A DNA stretch of 64,000 nucleotides from Progne subis subis (GCA_022316685.1 JAKJHU010000360.1:124001-188000); one strand, 5' to 3'; numbered from the stretch's first letter, positions 22,066 to 32,714 are shown. A program made the numbers and translations. Notes: generated from the sequence alone by a model not told the origin.

Positions 22066-22844
22066 AATGCTGTCTTTTCCATGGGAATTCCTAGAAATGC
22101 AACACCACCCAAGCCCGAAGGAAAACTCAAATCCCAGAGTCTCTTTTGCGCGTAGAACGAAGGGATGTCTGCTGTCTTGACACTGGCTCTCGTCTGCGTG
22201 CCCACTTCTCTTCCTCCGATCTTGGGGTCTGTCTCTGCTTTCTGGACTTGGTACGATTTCACGTGCTTTGCTGCCAGTCCAGCTGCTGTGAAGACACAAG
22301 CAAATCCCTTGCCCCAAGTTATTAATTTGAATGGTTTCTCAATTTGCCCTCTTTCTGGGTTTCTGATCAGAACCAAAGGATTTTCCTTCAGTTTCGCTTT
22401 TGGATTGACCGCTCCCATGGATGCAGGAGAGTGCACAAGCTCACAATCAGGACAAGCACTAATGATTTCCTTTGCCTGACTTTTGGAAATGTGAAAACTT
22501 CTCATTAGTACTTGAGCATTCTGATGAAAGAATGCAGGATTCAATTTTGCCTGTTCAAAAATGTTTGGTAAAGTCCTTAAAATTGTCATGGTCAATTTGT
22601 CTGCTTGTGCACTGTCTTCTGCCAAAAATCCCAGGAGGGATGAATGTGCCCTCATGTCAGAGATAAAGTATTTATGTTTTCTGTTTTGCAACAATATCCT
22701 CATGCACAGCAAATATGAATACAAATTTTCATTGTCAACCTTTCTCAAAAGTGAATCTCCAAGTTTCCCGACCACACCACCTGTGATCAAACCAAAAGGT
22801 TGCTGAAACAGCTCAAAAGCTCTGACCACTGCTGTTAATTCCAC
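21762..22844 (-). CDS. ERV-1 open frame: RNase H and integrase ends fused into env start
   Basis: A 360-codon frame. Residues about 1-90 are RNase H sequence that lacks part of the active-site region. About 90-148 is the integrase HHCC zinc-binding domain (H near FFHQNA, then CPDC). At about residue 149 (near 22397) the sequence jumps to the integrase C-terminal region, so the DDE catalytic core is gone. From about residue 262 the same frame reads the env signal peptide and the first part of the surface subunit. The product would have no enzyme activity. In intact relatives pol and env are separate frames, so this continuity results from deletion and possibly small indels. Treat it as a retroviral remnant rather than a host gene. 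Confidence 0.7.
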   Translation of the reverse strand: MELTAVVRAFELFQQPFGLITGGVVGKLGDSLLRKVDNENLYSYLLCMRILLQNRKHKYFISDMRAHSSLLGFLAEDSAQADKLTMTILRTLPNIFEQAKLNPAFFHQNAQVLMRSFHISKSQAKEIISACPDCELVHSPASMGAVNPKAKLKENPLVLIRNPERGQIEKPFKLITWGKGFACVFTAAGLAAKHVKSYQVQKAETDPKIGGREVGTQTRASVKTADIPSFYAQKRLWDLSFPSGLGGVAFLGIPMEKTALKMKELSLCLILSLVVLSSAAVLSVAQPKENVWENLGNASSLDTICLTHSKPGETFFNMFSGVASERMADSRKHPSSDFKVHCKSSRPMGCLDEIPSCGSF

Positions 22845-22882
22845 TGTTTGTGGTGACCCTTTACTATTCTTATATCTGATTT

Positions 22883-24520
22883 CTACTCTCCCTTGATGTC
22901 ATCCTTTGGCTTTTCCCTGAAACTTATTTTTGCTTTCAACAATCTGTGACTTGGGAAATGAATAGTACAAACACCAGAGTAATCTAACAATGCAATCTGC
23001 AAGTTCTCTGATTTCTGCAATGCCCAATCAAAATATTCTTTTTTCAAAGGCAGGTAAATTGTTGTAAAATCTTTGCCTGCCATTGTTTGCAGCCTGGTCC
23101 TAGTTTTGATGATGATCTGAGCTATCATTTCCAGACTTGTGAGGATCATCCTCGGAGACCTGTAAGATAAAAAATTCCACTCTAAAATCAACAATGGGTC
23201 TTTCTGTGATGAATCCCACTGAAAAATCAACCCATACAATGGTATTTTTTCTCCCAACACTGCAAGAAAGAAAGGCAATGATGTTACAAAACAATCCCCT
23301 TTCAAGAGATTCATCAGATCCCTGACAACTTCATGATCCAAACTCTCCCATCTCGGGTTTACATTCTGTGTACCATAAATTACTGGCATACTCATGCCCT
23401 TTGCACCGATTAAACATTTCTTTGTGTCTGTCCAGTGTGTTGGACGGAATTCTGGCTTGGCAGAAGCTTGTGCGGTGTCTGCCTCTGAATTTGTCTCCTT
23501 TGTTTGTGGCTTTGCTGCTGCTCCATCCTCTCCAGGATGTTTTGGAAGCTGCACGTCATGTGGTCCTGTTTCTTTTTCTTTCTCCCGCTGAACAGGAACC
23601 AGAGTTTGCTGAGCATCCTCAAATTTTTCTGCAGCTTCTTTCCTTGGAAACACCTGTAAAATCTGAGATATTTTTGGACGCGCCCCCGTCCGTGACATCT
23701 CGGCAGCTGTTTCTGAATCCTCACAAGCAACCGATTCAGGAACTGGCAAACTGCCGGTGGGCAGAGCCTGGCCCCGTGGCCTCAGCCACCTAGGGGTGGT
23801 ACTTTCGAGGCTCTCTCTGCCTCGGCCACGCCCTGTCCCTGCCTGCTCCGTCTCTGCTTGTCCCGCCCCTGCCCGCTCCGGCCCGGCCATCTCTGGTGGG
23901 ATATCCCGCCCCCTCTCACACTCAGAACTCGTCCTCCCTGCTTTGTCATTTGAATCTGCCCCCCTCTGAACAAAATTGCGCTTTAGACTTTTCCCTGCCT
24001 CTGCCGCGCCCGCGTTTGAACATGCCGCATGGCTTTCTGGGTTTTGTAGTTTTCGACTCAGTACTTCCGGTTTTTGCATCCCTCTCTCGGCGCTCCGCGA
24101 CGCGAATGTGTTTTGAGCTATGTGTCCCCTAGCTTGTGTCATCAGCGTGCGCCAGGCTGCCCGCTCGGCCCCCGGGTCTCCTCCCGTTCCAGCTCTGTTG
24201 TTTGCTGTCCCACACCCTCCGCGATCTGCGCCTGTTCCTCCCCATGCGTTTTCCCACCGCGTCCCGCAGCACCCCACCGCGCTCCGACGCGATTCGGTCC
24301 CTGGCGCAGCCTCGCCTCTCCGCTGTTCTGCAAACTGACTCCTGCGATCTGCCTCTATCTCGCCTGACGCGTCCTCTAACTGCGCACCCCCGCGCTCTGA
24401 CGCACCCTGACGAGATGGGTTAGGACTGGCTTCCCGCGCACGCCGCTTCCCCGGCGTCTCGCCCGCTCTGCCTTCCCCCTCCGTGCTCCGTTCCTCCACG
24501 GAGAGGGAAAGGAGCCGCAA
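22883..24520 (-). CDS. ERV-1 open frame: gag capsid fused to RT connection domain
   Basis: A 545-codon frame. The first ~330 residues are Arg, Gly, Glu and Ala-rich and correspond to the N-terminal gag region, possibly partly in a non-native frame. At about 355-412 it reads recognisable class II capsid sequence (the PVIYG...NPRWE segment). At about residue 417 (near 23280) it switches within one frame to the RT connection domain (GLIFQWDSSQKDP and following). Capsid C-terminus, nucleocapsid, protease and the RT palm are absent. It is one of the longest frames in the window, but the join is best explained by an internal deletion of a provirus. A further open frame at 24376-24930 overlaps it and is also leader or gag sequence. 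Confidence 0.7.
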   Translation of the reverse strand: MRLLSLSVEERSTEGEGRAGETPGKRRAREASPNPSRQGASERGGAQLEDASGEIEADRRSQFAEQRRGEAAPGTESRRSAVGCCGTRWENAWGGTGADRGGCGTANNRAGTGGDPGAERAAWRTLMTQARGHIAQNTFASRSAERGMQKPEVLSRKLQNPESHAACSNAGAAEAGKSLKRNFVQRGADSNDKAGRTSSECERGRDIPPEMAGPERAGAGQAETEQAGTGRGRGRESLESTTPRWLRPRGQALPTGSLPVPESVACEDSETAAEMSRTGARPKISQILQVFPRKEAAEKFEDAQQTLVPVQREKEKETGPHDVQLPKHPGEDGAAAKPQTKETNSEADTAQASAKPEFRPTHWTDTKKCLIGAKGMSMPVIYGTQNVNPRWESLDHEVVRDLMNLLKGDCFVTSLPFFLAVLGEKIPLYGLIFQWDSSQKDPLLILEWNFLSYRSPRMILTSLEMIAQIIIKTRTRLQTMAGKDFTTIYLPLKKEYFDWALQKSENLQIALLDYSGVCTIHFPSHRLLKAKISFREKPKDDIKGE

Positions 24521-25261
24521 AATGATGTCCCGCGGTGACTTTGGGGGGTTAAAGAGAGTCCTCCCCCCCTCTCTTGGGAAGAATGTGGGGTGAGCTCTGG
24601 AACTGCTTGAAACAAGAGCATGTCCAACCTCCTCCGCTCTTCTGGGTGAATTAAAAGCTTCCTTTTTCTTGGAATTAATTTTGGGGTTTCTGACGAGCTT
24701 CCTGACGAATCTTGAAATGCATGAGAGTTCCCCCCTCCTCTATCCCCCGGAGGAGCTAATGACCTTGAAGATAGCATTCCTGTGTCTCCTGGCACTCCTT
24801 GCCCTACAGATAAAGCTCTGCTATCTTGCTTTTTGCTGCACGTTGGCAGCTTTCGAATCCCGGGATTTTCACTGCTGTTTTCTGTTATAACTTCTAACTT
24901 AATTCTCCCCGCTGCGGGTACAAACCTCACAGCTATTCTGTCTTTCTTCTGTCTAGAAATCTTGTGAAATGTTTGATCCTGTGGTGTGTGTTCTAAATCT
25001 CACTGTCTTACCAAAAACCGAAAGGCTTGCTGCAGCTGTGTCCAGTCCGCCTCAGTGACTGTCCTGATCACTGCCCGCAGATCTCAGGGTGACGGGTTCC
25101 AGGGCCCCTTGGAAAACCGTCGTCTAGGACGAACCGAAAACAAGGTGTTCTTCTTCTTCTTGTCCAGATGGTGTTTCTTTTCCGATGGTGTCTGTTTGGC
25201 TTTGATCTTCCGAGAGCTTTGATGTTGCTGCAGAGGTTTTGTTTTGCCTGTTCAGGATTGC

Positions 25262-25440
25262 TAGATGTTGCACACACAGAGACGTCTGTGGCTGCCTGAC
25301 CAGAGACGCCAGGTGTTTCTGCCCACTCAGAGATGGCAGTGGTTTCTGTGCCCTCTCAGGGACGCCAGTTGTCGCTGTCCCATCTGGGGTGCCAGTGGTT
25401 TCTCTGCACCCAGGGACAGCAGTTGTTGAGGGACTGCTTG
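25262..25440 (-). repeat. Short tandem repeats in ERV-1 leader
   Basis: About six imperfect units of 26-29 bases. On the plus strand each begins CAGAGACG or CAGGGACG, followed by CCAG and a T-rich part. On the minus strand the units read TGGCGTCCCTG or TGGCGTCTCTG, which resemble the first bases of a retroviral primer-binding site (TGGCGCC). They lie just downstream of the 5' LTR, where the primer site should be. Confidence 0.7.
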
Positions 25441-25460
25441 CTGGAGCTTAAATTCCCCGC

Positions 25461-26072
25461 ATTCAGGTGGCTTTAGAGTCTTTTTTGCCCTCTGCAAAGC
25501 TCTGAGCCAAACGCAGGAAAAGACGGAGTCTTCAAGGTTGCATGCTTCGTGTTTATTAGTTCTTATCTTACAATTTTCTCAGTGTCCTACAAGATGTTTG
25601 CCACGGCTCGGACATCTGGTGACTCCCTCATCTCAGGGTTGTCCTTATCTTTTATACTAATTGCTACGTATTCAATATTTACTATTTATTACCAATGTCT
25701 ATCACTATTACTAAAAAGGTCCTCTTTACTTTGATCCAATCCTCACAAACTACTTTGTGCCAACGTCACTGCAGAAATGGAGCGAGGGAAGAAGAAAGAA
25801 GAAGAAGGAGGCAACGCCCCAAATTCTCCATCTTATCCCCATTCACTTCAATACAAGAAATCCAAAACCACTGTTTTTCTCACCCTGTGATATACTAAAC
25901 TACACTCTTTTACACTCTTGTGGCCTGCAATGCTTCCTGCAGTGCAAGAAGCCTCTCCCATGGACTGAAATCAAATCCAGTGTCTCTCTGAGCTCTGGGC
26001 TGTGGTCCCAGACCCCCCTGCCCAGGTCTCTGACCCTCCAGGGCAACCAAAGGAATGCCCTGGACTCCAACA
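25461..26072 (-). repeat. 5' LTR of ERV-1
   Basis: About 612 bases matching 20326-20946. On the minus strand it begins at 26072 with TGTTGGAGTCC and includes the TATAAAAG box. The flanking base run at the right (AAAGGTCACC) already belongs to arm B. Confidence 0.8.
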
Positions 26073-26224
26073 AAAGGTCACCTGTGCCAGCCTGGCTCTG
26101 TCAGCCCCTGGGGCAGGGCAGGGAAAGGCCAGAGAAGGGGCTGGCTTTGGCTGCTGGATGTGGGCTCCAGCAGAGACAAGGAGGAGTCAAGGCAGTGGAT
26201 GGAGTCCAGTGAGCAGCCCCTTCT

Positions 26225-26400
26225 CCCCATGCAATCCTGGAATGCTTTGGATGGGAAGAGCTCTGCAGTGCTCATCTCATCCAAACCTCTGCCATGAGCA
26301 GGGACATCTTTCACCAGATCAGGCTGTTCAGAGCCCTGTCCCAGCTGGACTTGAATGTTTCCAGGGATGGGGCATTGACCACCTGCAGCCCCCCACATCC
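26225..26400 (-). mobile_element. CR1 fragment, shared with arm A
   Basis: Inverted counterpart of 12845-13045, with the same CR1 3' segments (reverse complement of 'ctgctcatggcag' and 'atccctggaaacattcaag'). Its upstream end differs from A. Confidence 0.75.
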
Positions 26401-28568
26401 CCCCTGGCCATGGAACCTGGCTGCAGAAATGGGTCCTTGGGGTGCTTTCCAAGGAAACTTGAAGGGATGAGGGATCCAAAGCCAGCAGAGGGAACAGTGC
26501 AGTGTCCATGGCCACAGCCCCTTGCCATGGCCCAGGGCAGGTTGGGATGATGATCCACCCTCACTCCTGGCCCAGGGCAGGGCTGCAGTGCTCTTGGTGG
26601 CACCTTGGGCTTGGCACACACTTGAGGAGGGTGTTTGTTTTTAATGGGGAAACTCAGGAGTTTTAGATTGCTTCAAAAATAAAAGAAGAAAATCCCTCTT
26701 TGCTTAATGTGCAGCCAGGACTCCAAGGAAAGCAGGTCACAGGTGAGGGAGAGGATGGGGTTGGGGAATGTGGAGCAAGGTTGTCCACACTGGGTCAGAT
26801 CTCAAAGCACAGCTTCTCTGAGCAGGCCAGACCTCCTTGGGACACCCTGGTTCAGTATCAACCACAGAATGCTGCAATCACCTCTTGTGTAATGAGAACA
26901 GTAATGAAATACATCCTTGAAAATAAGAATACATGTTTCTTAGAAGTTCTTTGAAATATTTCTCCATAACTGCAGCGGGAAAATTCCTAATGAATGGCAC
27001 TAGACCAGAGGGAACTCAAGGCATAGCCATGGTTTGTCAGGACTTGGTCCTGATGAGCCCCGTGGTGGATTTGGTGTTAAACCCTGGAACCTCAGGGCCT
27101 GAGAGGAGATTGCACAAACCTTTCCAGGAGTGGAAGTCAGAAGAAAAACCCAAAGTGTCTCGATGCATCAATGGGTCCCACAGAGGTCTATTCCCAACAC
27201 AGGCTCCTCCTGGAGTCCATGAAGGAGAGAACTGGAGGCCAGAATGGCACAAAAAACCTCTCAGAGACTCAGTAGCAAAAAGAAGTACTTAAATTAATCC
27301 TGAGTACCTTGAAGCATTAATGAGCCCCACTGAGTGTTGTTACTGGCTAAGAATCTCAAGGGACTAATTAAAGCAGATAATTGGGGCCATGATTGCACAA
27401 ACCTCTCAGACTCTTTTTTGACACAGTTTTGTGCCAAAAAAAAAGTTCCTAAATACCTTGACTACCCTGAAGTATTAATAAGCCCCACTGTTTTTACTGA
27501 AAGAGAATCCCAAGGGATTTATTAAAGTAGATATTTGGGGACATGATTGCACAGTCATTCTCATAGTCAGTTCTAAAAGGGCAACACCAAGTACCTTTAA
27601 AAACCTGAAGTTCCTTGAAGTATTAATGACCCCCACAGAGTGTTGTTACTGACAAAGCCTCTCAAGGGACTAATTAGAGCAGGTAATTGCAGGCCATGAT
27701 CGCACAAACCTCTCAGAGACCCCAAGACAAAAGCAAAACCCAAAGTCCTTTGAAGAACCTGCAGTCTCTGGGAGCATTCAGGAGCCCCCCAGGGCCATTG
27801 CTGACCAAGGCTCCCCAGGGACTCCTTCCAGCACATCCTTGAGGCCACTGGGATGTCAGGGGGATGCTGAGGGCAGCACAAGGGGCTGACAGTGCCCAGC
27901 CTTGCTGGGGCTGTGCCAGGAGGCCCCAGGGCCTCAGGACAAGGTGTCTCCTCACAGCCCTTGGTGGCACAGAGGCTGCTGTGCCCCAGGACACCAGGAC
28001 TTGGCTTCTCTTTGTCCCCACCTGTCATCACTGCCTCCAGTTCTCTGCTCTGCCTGGGGCCTGGGGACACTTTCTCTGTCCTGTCCCTCAGTGGGACCCA
28101 TTAAAACTTCAAGAAACTTTGGAGTTGGATTCTGACTTGGAATTCTTGAGAGGTTTCTTCAGCTCCCTCTCCGGGACTGATGTTCAGGGCCTCAGCACAA
28201 AGCCCGAGAGGGTCATTAAAGTCCTTGTGCAGTATCTGTGCTGCTGAGCTGGGCTTGGCTCCTGGCACAGAGGTGGCTCCTGGCACAGAAGCAGCTCCTG
28301 GCAACCAAGAGGAGCTTAAAAGCACATTGCTCTTGATGAGCAGCTCTTCTCCCAGCCCAGCAGGGCTGGGGCACTGCCTGCAGGCACCCTGGGCACAGCA
28401 CACAGGCACAGAGAGTTTCAATCACTCAGGGCTGGGAAGGAGCTGAGAAGTGACTGTGGGAGAATCACTCCCAGCCCTTGACACAGGAACCTCTGGCTGC
28501 AGGACAAGGCAGCTGCAGCTCCTGCAGGGATCTCCTAAAGCTGCAACATCCCAATGCCTACAGACTCT

Positions 28569-28576
28569 GTGAGTAC
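28569..28576 (+). promoter_or_regulatory. Candidate 5' splice site of a receptor untranslated exon
   Basis: The sequence CAGACTCT|GTGAGTAC has a near-consensus donor. It is preserved in all three unit copies, at 10188-10195 on the minus strand and at 63973 on the plus strand as well as here, at the end of a strongly conserved ~500-base block. Bird and mammal olfactory receptors usually have a non-coding first exon spliced to a coding exon, and a matching acceptor lies at 30168. The transcript itself is inferred. Confidence 0.45.
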
Positions 28577-28769
28577 ATTCTCTGATTATCTCTTGTGCAG
28601 AGCAGCCAGGGGTGCCCAGGGCTGTCCTGCAGAGCAGGGTCCTGCAGCCCAGGGCGCTGTGCTGGGCCAGGGACTCTGCTGCCTGCCAGGGACAGCTCTC
28701 AGCCGGCCCGGGGAGCTGCTGCCAGTGCTGGGGGACAAGATTTGGGTGGAAGGAGACAGCTAGTAAGGT

Positions 28770-30150
28770 GTGGAACTGTTCTCCTTGTGTGGTGAGGATG
28801 CTGCATTGTTCAGATCTGCTCTCAGCATGACATTTAACTCCAGAATATTTCCAACTAGATTGTACAGGGAGCAGAGCAAGGCAGGGGCTGCATAAAAGGA
28901 AAAATCCTGCTTTTTTAATCTACTGCTCTAGCTTGCCTGGATGGAAAAATTGCACAGAGATATTCATCTCTCTGCTCAGATTGAGAAAAAAACAGTTTTC
29001 TCTCAGACCTTAATAAACCAGGCAGTGACAGAAATCAGTAGAGGGTCCCTTGCAGGCAGCACCAGTGTCACTTTTCCAGCCTCCTCAGGGTTGCTCTGAG
29101 GTTGCCATCAGAGCCTGCAGAGCCAGAGCTGCCCCTGGGCAGTGCCTGAGCTGGGAGGGCTCTGCAGGACAGAGCTGAGCCCCCAGGGCTGGGCTGGGCT
29201 CTGGCAGCACTGGCAGGGCCCAGCCCTGGGCACAGGGAAGCAGCTGCAGGCAGGGACAGCTCCAGGCAGCAGAGCCCTGGGCAGGCAGTGGGAAAGTGCC
29301 ACCAAGCTGTGCTGGGATATTGAAAGTGCTCTCCAGACCAAACTATTCGATGATTACTTTTTTTACAGATCCCTATGCCAAGACACTGCAAATGGGGTGT
29401 CCCAGCTCCCTCTGCCCCAGGGAGCTCTGGGCAGGGCAGGCTGGAGGCTGGGAATGAGCTGACTCTCCTCCAGCAGAGCCATGGACAGGACCCTGGGTGT
29501 GTCCTGGGGATGCCATCCGAGCTGTGAGCTGCCCCCAGGGGACACTGGGGACAGGAGTGTCCTTGGCCAGGAGTGGGGCTGAGACTGTGAGAAGGGCTGA
29601 GCCAGTTTGCTCTGCTGTGGCTCCCTCTGCTCTCAGCTGTGTCAGGCTGATTTTCAGGGGAACACAGGAACTGCCCTGGATCTCCGAAAGGGCAGCTGGG
29701 GACAGATGGAGTGACAGAGCAGCTCCCCTCACCCTTCACTGAGTTACAGCCAATGCTCTTTCCTTGTACAGTTCTCTCTGATCTCCCTGGCCACAGCAGG
29801 AAACCCTCTCCAGCTGCCTTTGGCCATCACCATTCCTTAGCCCTGGCACAGAAGATGCTGCCAAGCTCCTCTGCCTCAGGAGCAGTTTGGGCTGATGAAG
29901 TCCAAACCCAGGACTGGCCCCTGTCCCTGTTCCCATGTCCCCAGTGCTGCAGGGCAGAGCTGACCCCTCGGTGTCCATGGGCAGAGCCCCTGCTCATCAC
30001 AGCAACAGGGCCAGATCCCAGCAGAGCTCCAGGTACGGGGCTGAAGGAAGGGCTCTGAGAAAAGGAAAACTGGGTGGCACAGAGCAGCAGGGGCAGGGCT
30101 GGGAAAAAGAGCTAAGGTATTGCTCAGCAAAGTCTGCCTTGACTTGTCAC
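28770..30150. other. Candidate intron and 5' flank of receptor
   Basis: Sequence between the candidate donor at 28569 and the acceptor at 30168. Frames in it are short and on both strands. No mobile element is recognised with confidence. Confidence 0.45.
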
Positions 30151-30168
30151 TCTCTCTTTCTTGAACAG
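30150..30168 (+). promoter_or_regulatory. 3' splice site before receptor coding exon
   Basis: A pyrimidine tract (CTCTCTCTTTCTTGAACAG) ends 23 bases before the receptor start codon. The equivalent acceptor in arm A (ATGAACAG on the minus strand, exon from 7656) is kept even though that gene is dead. Confidence 0.6.
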
Positions 30169-30191
30169 GACTCCATGGCCAGAGTGAAGAA

Positions 30192-31124
30192 ATGCCCAAC
30201 AGCAGCTCCATCAGCCACTTCCTCCTGCTGGCACTGGCAGATACGCGGCAGCTGCGGCTCCTGCACTTCTGCCTCTTCCTGGGCATCTCCCTGGCTGCCC
30301 TCCTGGCCAACGGCCTCATCATCAGCGCCGTAGCCTGCGACCACCTCCTGCACACGCCCATGTTCTTCTTCCTGCTCAACCTGGCCCTCACTGACCTGGG
30401 CTCCATCCTCACCACTGTTCCCAAAGCCATGCACAATTCCCTCTGGGACACCAGGTACATCTCCTACACAGGATGTGCTGTTCAAGTTTTCCTACTTATC
30501 TTCTTTCTTGGATCAGAGTATTCCCTCCTGACCATCATGTGCTACGACCGCTACGTGTCCATCTGCAAACCCCTGCACTACGGGACCCTCCTGGGCAGCA
30601 GAGCTTGTGCCCACATGGCAGCAGCTGCCTGGGCCAGTGCCTTTCTCTATTCACTGATGCACACAGCCAATACATTTTCCCTGCCCCTGTGCCATGGCAG
30701 TGCCCTGGGCCAGTTCTTCTGTGAAATCCCACACATCCTCAAGCTTTCCTGCTCACATTCAAACCTCAGGGAACTTGGGCTTCTGACTGTTAGTGCCTGT
30801 TTAGCATTGTGTTGTTTTGTGTTTATTGTTTTCTCCTATGTGCAGATCTTCAGAGCTGTGCTGAGGATCCCCTCTGAGCAGGGACGGCACAAAGCCTTTT
30901 CCACCTGCCTCCCTCACCTGGCTGTGCTCTCTCTGTTCATCAGCACTATCATGTTTGCTCATCTGAAGCCCCCCTCCATCTCCTCCCCATCCCTGGATCT
31001 GGCCGTGTCAGTTCTGTACTCAGTGGTGCCTCCAGCCCTGAACCCCCTCATCTACAGCCTGAGGAACCAGGAACTCAAGGCTGCAGTCTGGAGACTGATG
31101 ACTGCATGGTTTCAGGAGCATTAA
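30192..31124 (+). CDS. Olfactory receptor, OR14-type, intact
   Basis: Complete single-exon receptor of 310 residues, the usual size of this family. It would bind odorants at the surface of olfactory neurons and signal through a G protein of the Golf type. Visible features are an N-terminal NSS glycosylation site at residues 3-5, seven hydrophobic helices, PMFFFLLNLALTDLG in TM2, MCYDRYVSICKPLHY at the end of TM3 (class II olfactory receptors mostly have MAYDRYVAIC), the conserved Cys residues of extracellular loops 1 and 2, KAFSTCLPHL before TM6, and PALNPLIYSLRN in TM7. The CYDRYVSIC form and overall sequence fit the OR14 group that is greatly expanded in birds; the exact subfamily cannot be set without a tree. 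The start follows a splice acceptor by 23 bases and matches the start of the arm A copy. No defect is seen. Confidence 0.95.
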   Translation: MPNSSSISHFLLLALADTRQLRLLHFCLFLGISLAALLANGLIISAVACDHLLHTPMFFFLLNLALTDLGSILTTVPKAMHNSLWDTRYISYTGCAVQVFLLIFFLGSEYSLLTIMCYDRYVSICKPLHYGTLLGSRACAHMAAAAWASAFLYSLMHTANTFSLPLCHGSALGQFFCEIPHILKLSCSHSNLRELGLLTVSACLALCCFVFIVFSYVQIFRAVLRIPSEQGRHKAFSTCLPHLAVLSLFISTIMFAHLKPPSISSPSLDLAVSVLYSVVPPALNPLIYSLRNQELKAAVWRLMTAWFQEH

Positions 31125-31154
31125 ATTGCTGTCCAATTTCTGCTAAATACTTGT

Positions 31155-31160
31155 AATAAA
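31155..31160 (+). terminator. Receptor poly(A) signal
   Basis: AATAAA 31 bases after the stop codon, in a stretch (CTTGTAATAAAAGTAA) that is conserved at 6665-6670 in arm A. Confidence 0.6.
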
Positions 31161-31196
31161 AGTAATCTTTGATAATTCCTGTTAACTTCATTTTGG

Positions 31197-31199
<3 letters not shown>

Positions 31200-31228
<29 letters not shown>
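31200..31228 (+). repeat. Poly(T) run
   Basis: About 29 T, matching the run at about 6617-6634 in arm A, which reads A on the plus strand. The run is longer in B, as expected for replication slippage. Confidence 0.9.
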
Positions 31229-31230
<2 letters not shown>

Positions 31231-31395
31231 TGTCCACAAAGAAATCTAATAGTTTGTGCCATTTCACATTCTGGTTCTCTCCACCTCCCCTGTGGTCACC
31301 GACTGTGTAAATGAGGGGCTGTTATTTTGGTTGCTTTAAATGAACTCAAAGATCCCCCAGCCAAGTTTTCTGCAGAGATCCCCCTTTTGTTCCCT

Positions 31396-32627
31396 TCTCT
31401 GGAGCTCCAGCAGCAATGTCTGTGTGCAGAGCTGGGGCAGATCAGTGCTGGCACAGCAGCTGTGCCCAGGAGCAGCAGCACTTGGTGTTGCCAGTGCTGC
31501 TCCCGTGGCCCTGCCCCACTGCCCTCCTGGCCCTGCTGTTGCTGTAGGGCCTGAGTGCTCTCGGGGCCGGGCACAGTGCTGGGGGTGGCAGTGCCGGGGC
31601 TGCAGCAGGGACAGGCCATGGGCACTGCTGGGGCAGCGCTGCCGCCTCAGGCCAGGGCCTGGGGGCTCCAGGCTCCTTGCCCAGGCTCTCTCCAGAACAC
31701 GCCCAGGCCAATGCTCAGCAGAGAAAAGCCCCGTGAGCAGCCCCAGGGTGGCCGTGGGCAGGCTGGGGGCAAACAGCATGGCTGGGGCTCTGCAAGGTGC
31801 CTGGGGGAGATGGGAAGGAGCAGCAGAGCAGGGGCTGATCCATCCCCACTGCGCTGGACACCCCAGGGCAGCGTCCCAGAGCGTCCTCATGCACCTGCCA
31901 ACAACATCCCCCCCTCTGCAGCCCTGGCCTCTCCCCCAGCTCACACAGGTGCCGCATCCTTGCAGGCACAGACACGGCAGCACTGGCTCAGGAGCCCCTG
32001 TGTGCACTGCCCAGAGCAGGCGTCAGCACCCCCATGGTGTTGGTGTGGGGAGATGAACCTGAGTGAGCACAAATGCCATCAGCCCCTGGGGCCAGGAAGG
32101 GCTGGGGGACAGCAGGGAAACCACTCAGATTTGTGGTGGTCTCTGAAGTCATCCAGAAAGTTTGTTCCCATGAGCTGTGAGTTTCTTGTGCTACTGCAGA
32201 CGTTGTTCCTCAGAGCCAGGGCTGCTTGGCAGCCACCTCCAAACTGCTCTCAGCATTTCCTTTGCTTAACCTTGGCTTTCTTTCCCCTTCCTGCTTCAAA
32301 TTTCTTCCTATTGCCCACCTCTTTTCCCTCCCCTGCAAACAGCCCATCCCTGGTTGCCCTTTCCCCTCTGGCCCTCTGGCCCCACTCCCCATTTCAGTTC
32401 CTGAGTTCCCAGCACCCTGGAAAGGTCTCCTGGGGAGCAGGATCATCCTCCAAGTGCTTCAGGAATTGTCTGCAGGCTCCTGCAGTTCCTCACGCTGCTC
32501 CCTTGCCAGAGGCACCACAGGCCAGGGGGGCACATCTGGGCTGCTGTGTCTGGCTGTGGGGCTCCCTGTTCTGGGCAAGGAGGAGGAGCTGCAGAGGCTC
32601 TGCAGGACTGACAGGATGGGCTTTGGG
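31396..32627. other. Arm B-specific segment, no gene recognised
   Basis: GC-rich sequence present in B at the point where A has the LTR fragment 6201-6416. Long frames occur on both strands (for example 31555-32634 plus and 31336-32007 minus), but none has a domain, and both-strand openness points to base composition. Confidence 0.5.
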
Positions 32628-32714
32628 GCTGTGAGGAGAAGCTGAGGGACCTGGGCTGCTGGACCTTCTGGAGAGGAGGCCCAGGGCTCATCCTGCAACT
32701 GCTGCAAGGGTGCT

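Larger units (their letters stand above)
20326..26072 (-). mobile_element. Class II endogenous retrovirus (ERV-1), internally deleted
   Basis: Two related LTRs in direct orientation bound 4.5 kb with gag, pol and env parts in the expected order on the minus strand. The 5' LTR is on the right. The minus-strand LTR starts TGTTGGAGTCC and contains a TATAAAAG box. A purine tract (AGGAGGGGGAGA) precedes the 3' LTR. The genes are shortened by large deletions: gag CA is joined to the RT connection domain, and integrase has lost its catalytic core. The LTRs differ at many positions, so the insertion is not recent. No target-site duplication is visible, and the left edge of the LTR is uncertain by some tens of bases. 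The right edge lies exactly where arm B homology begins. Confidence 0.85.
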
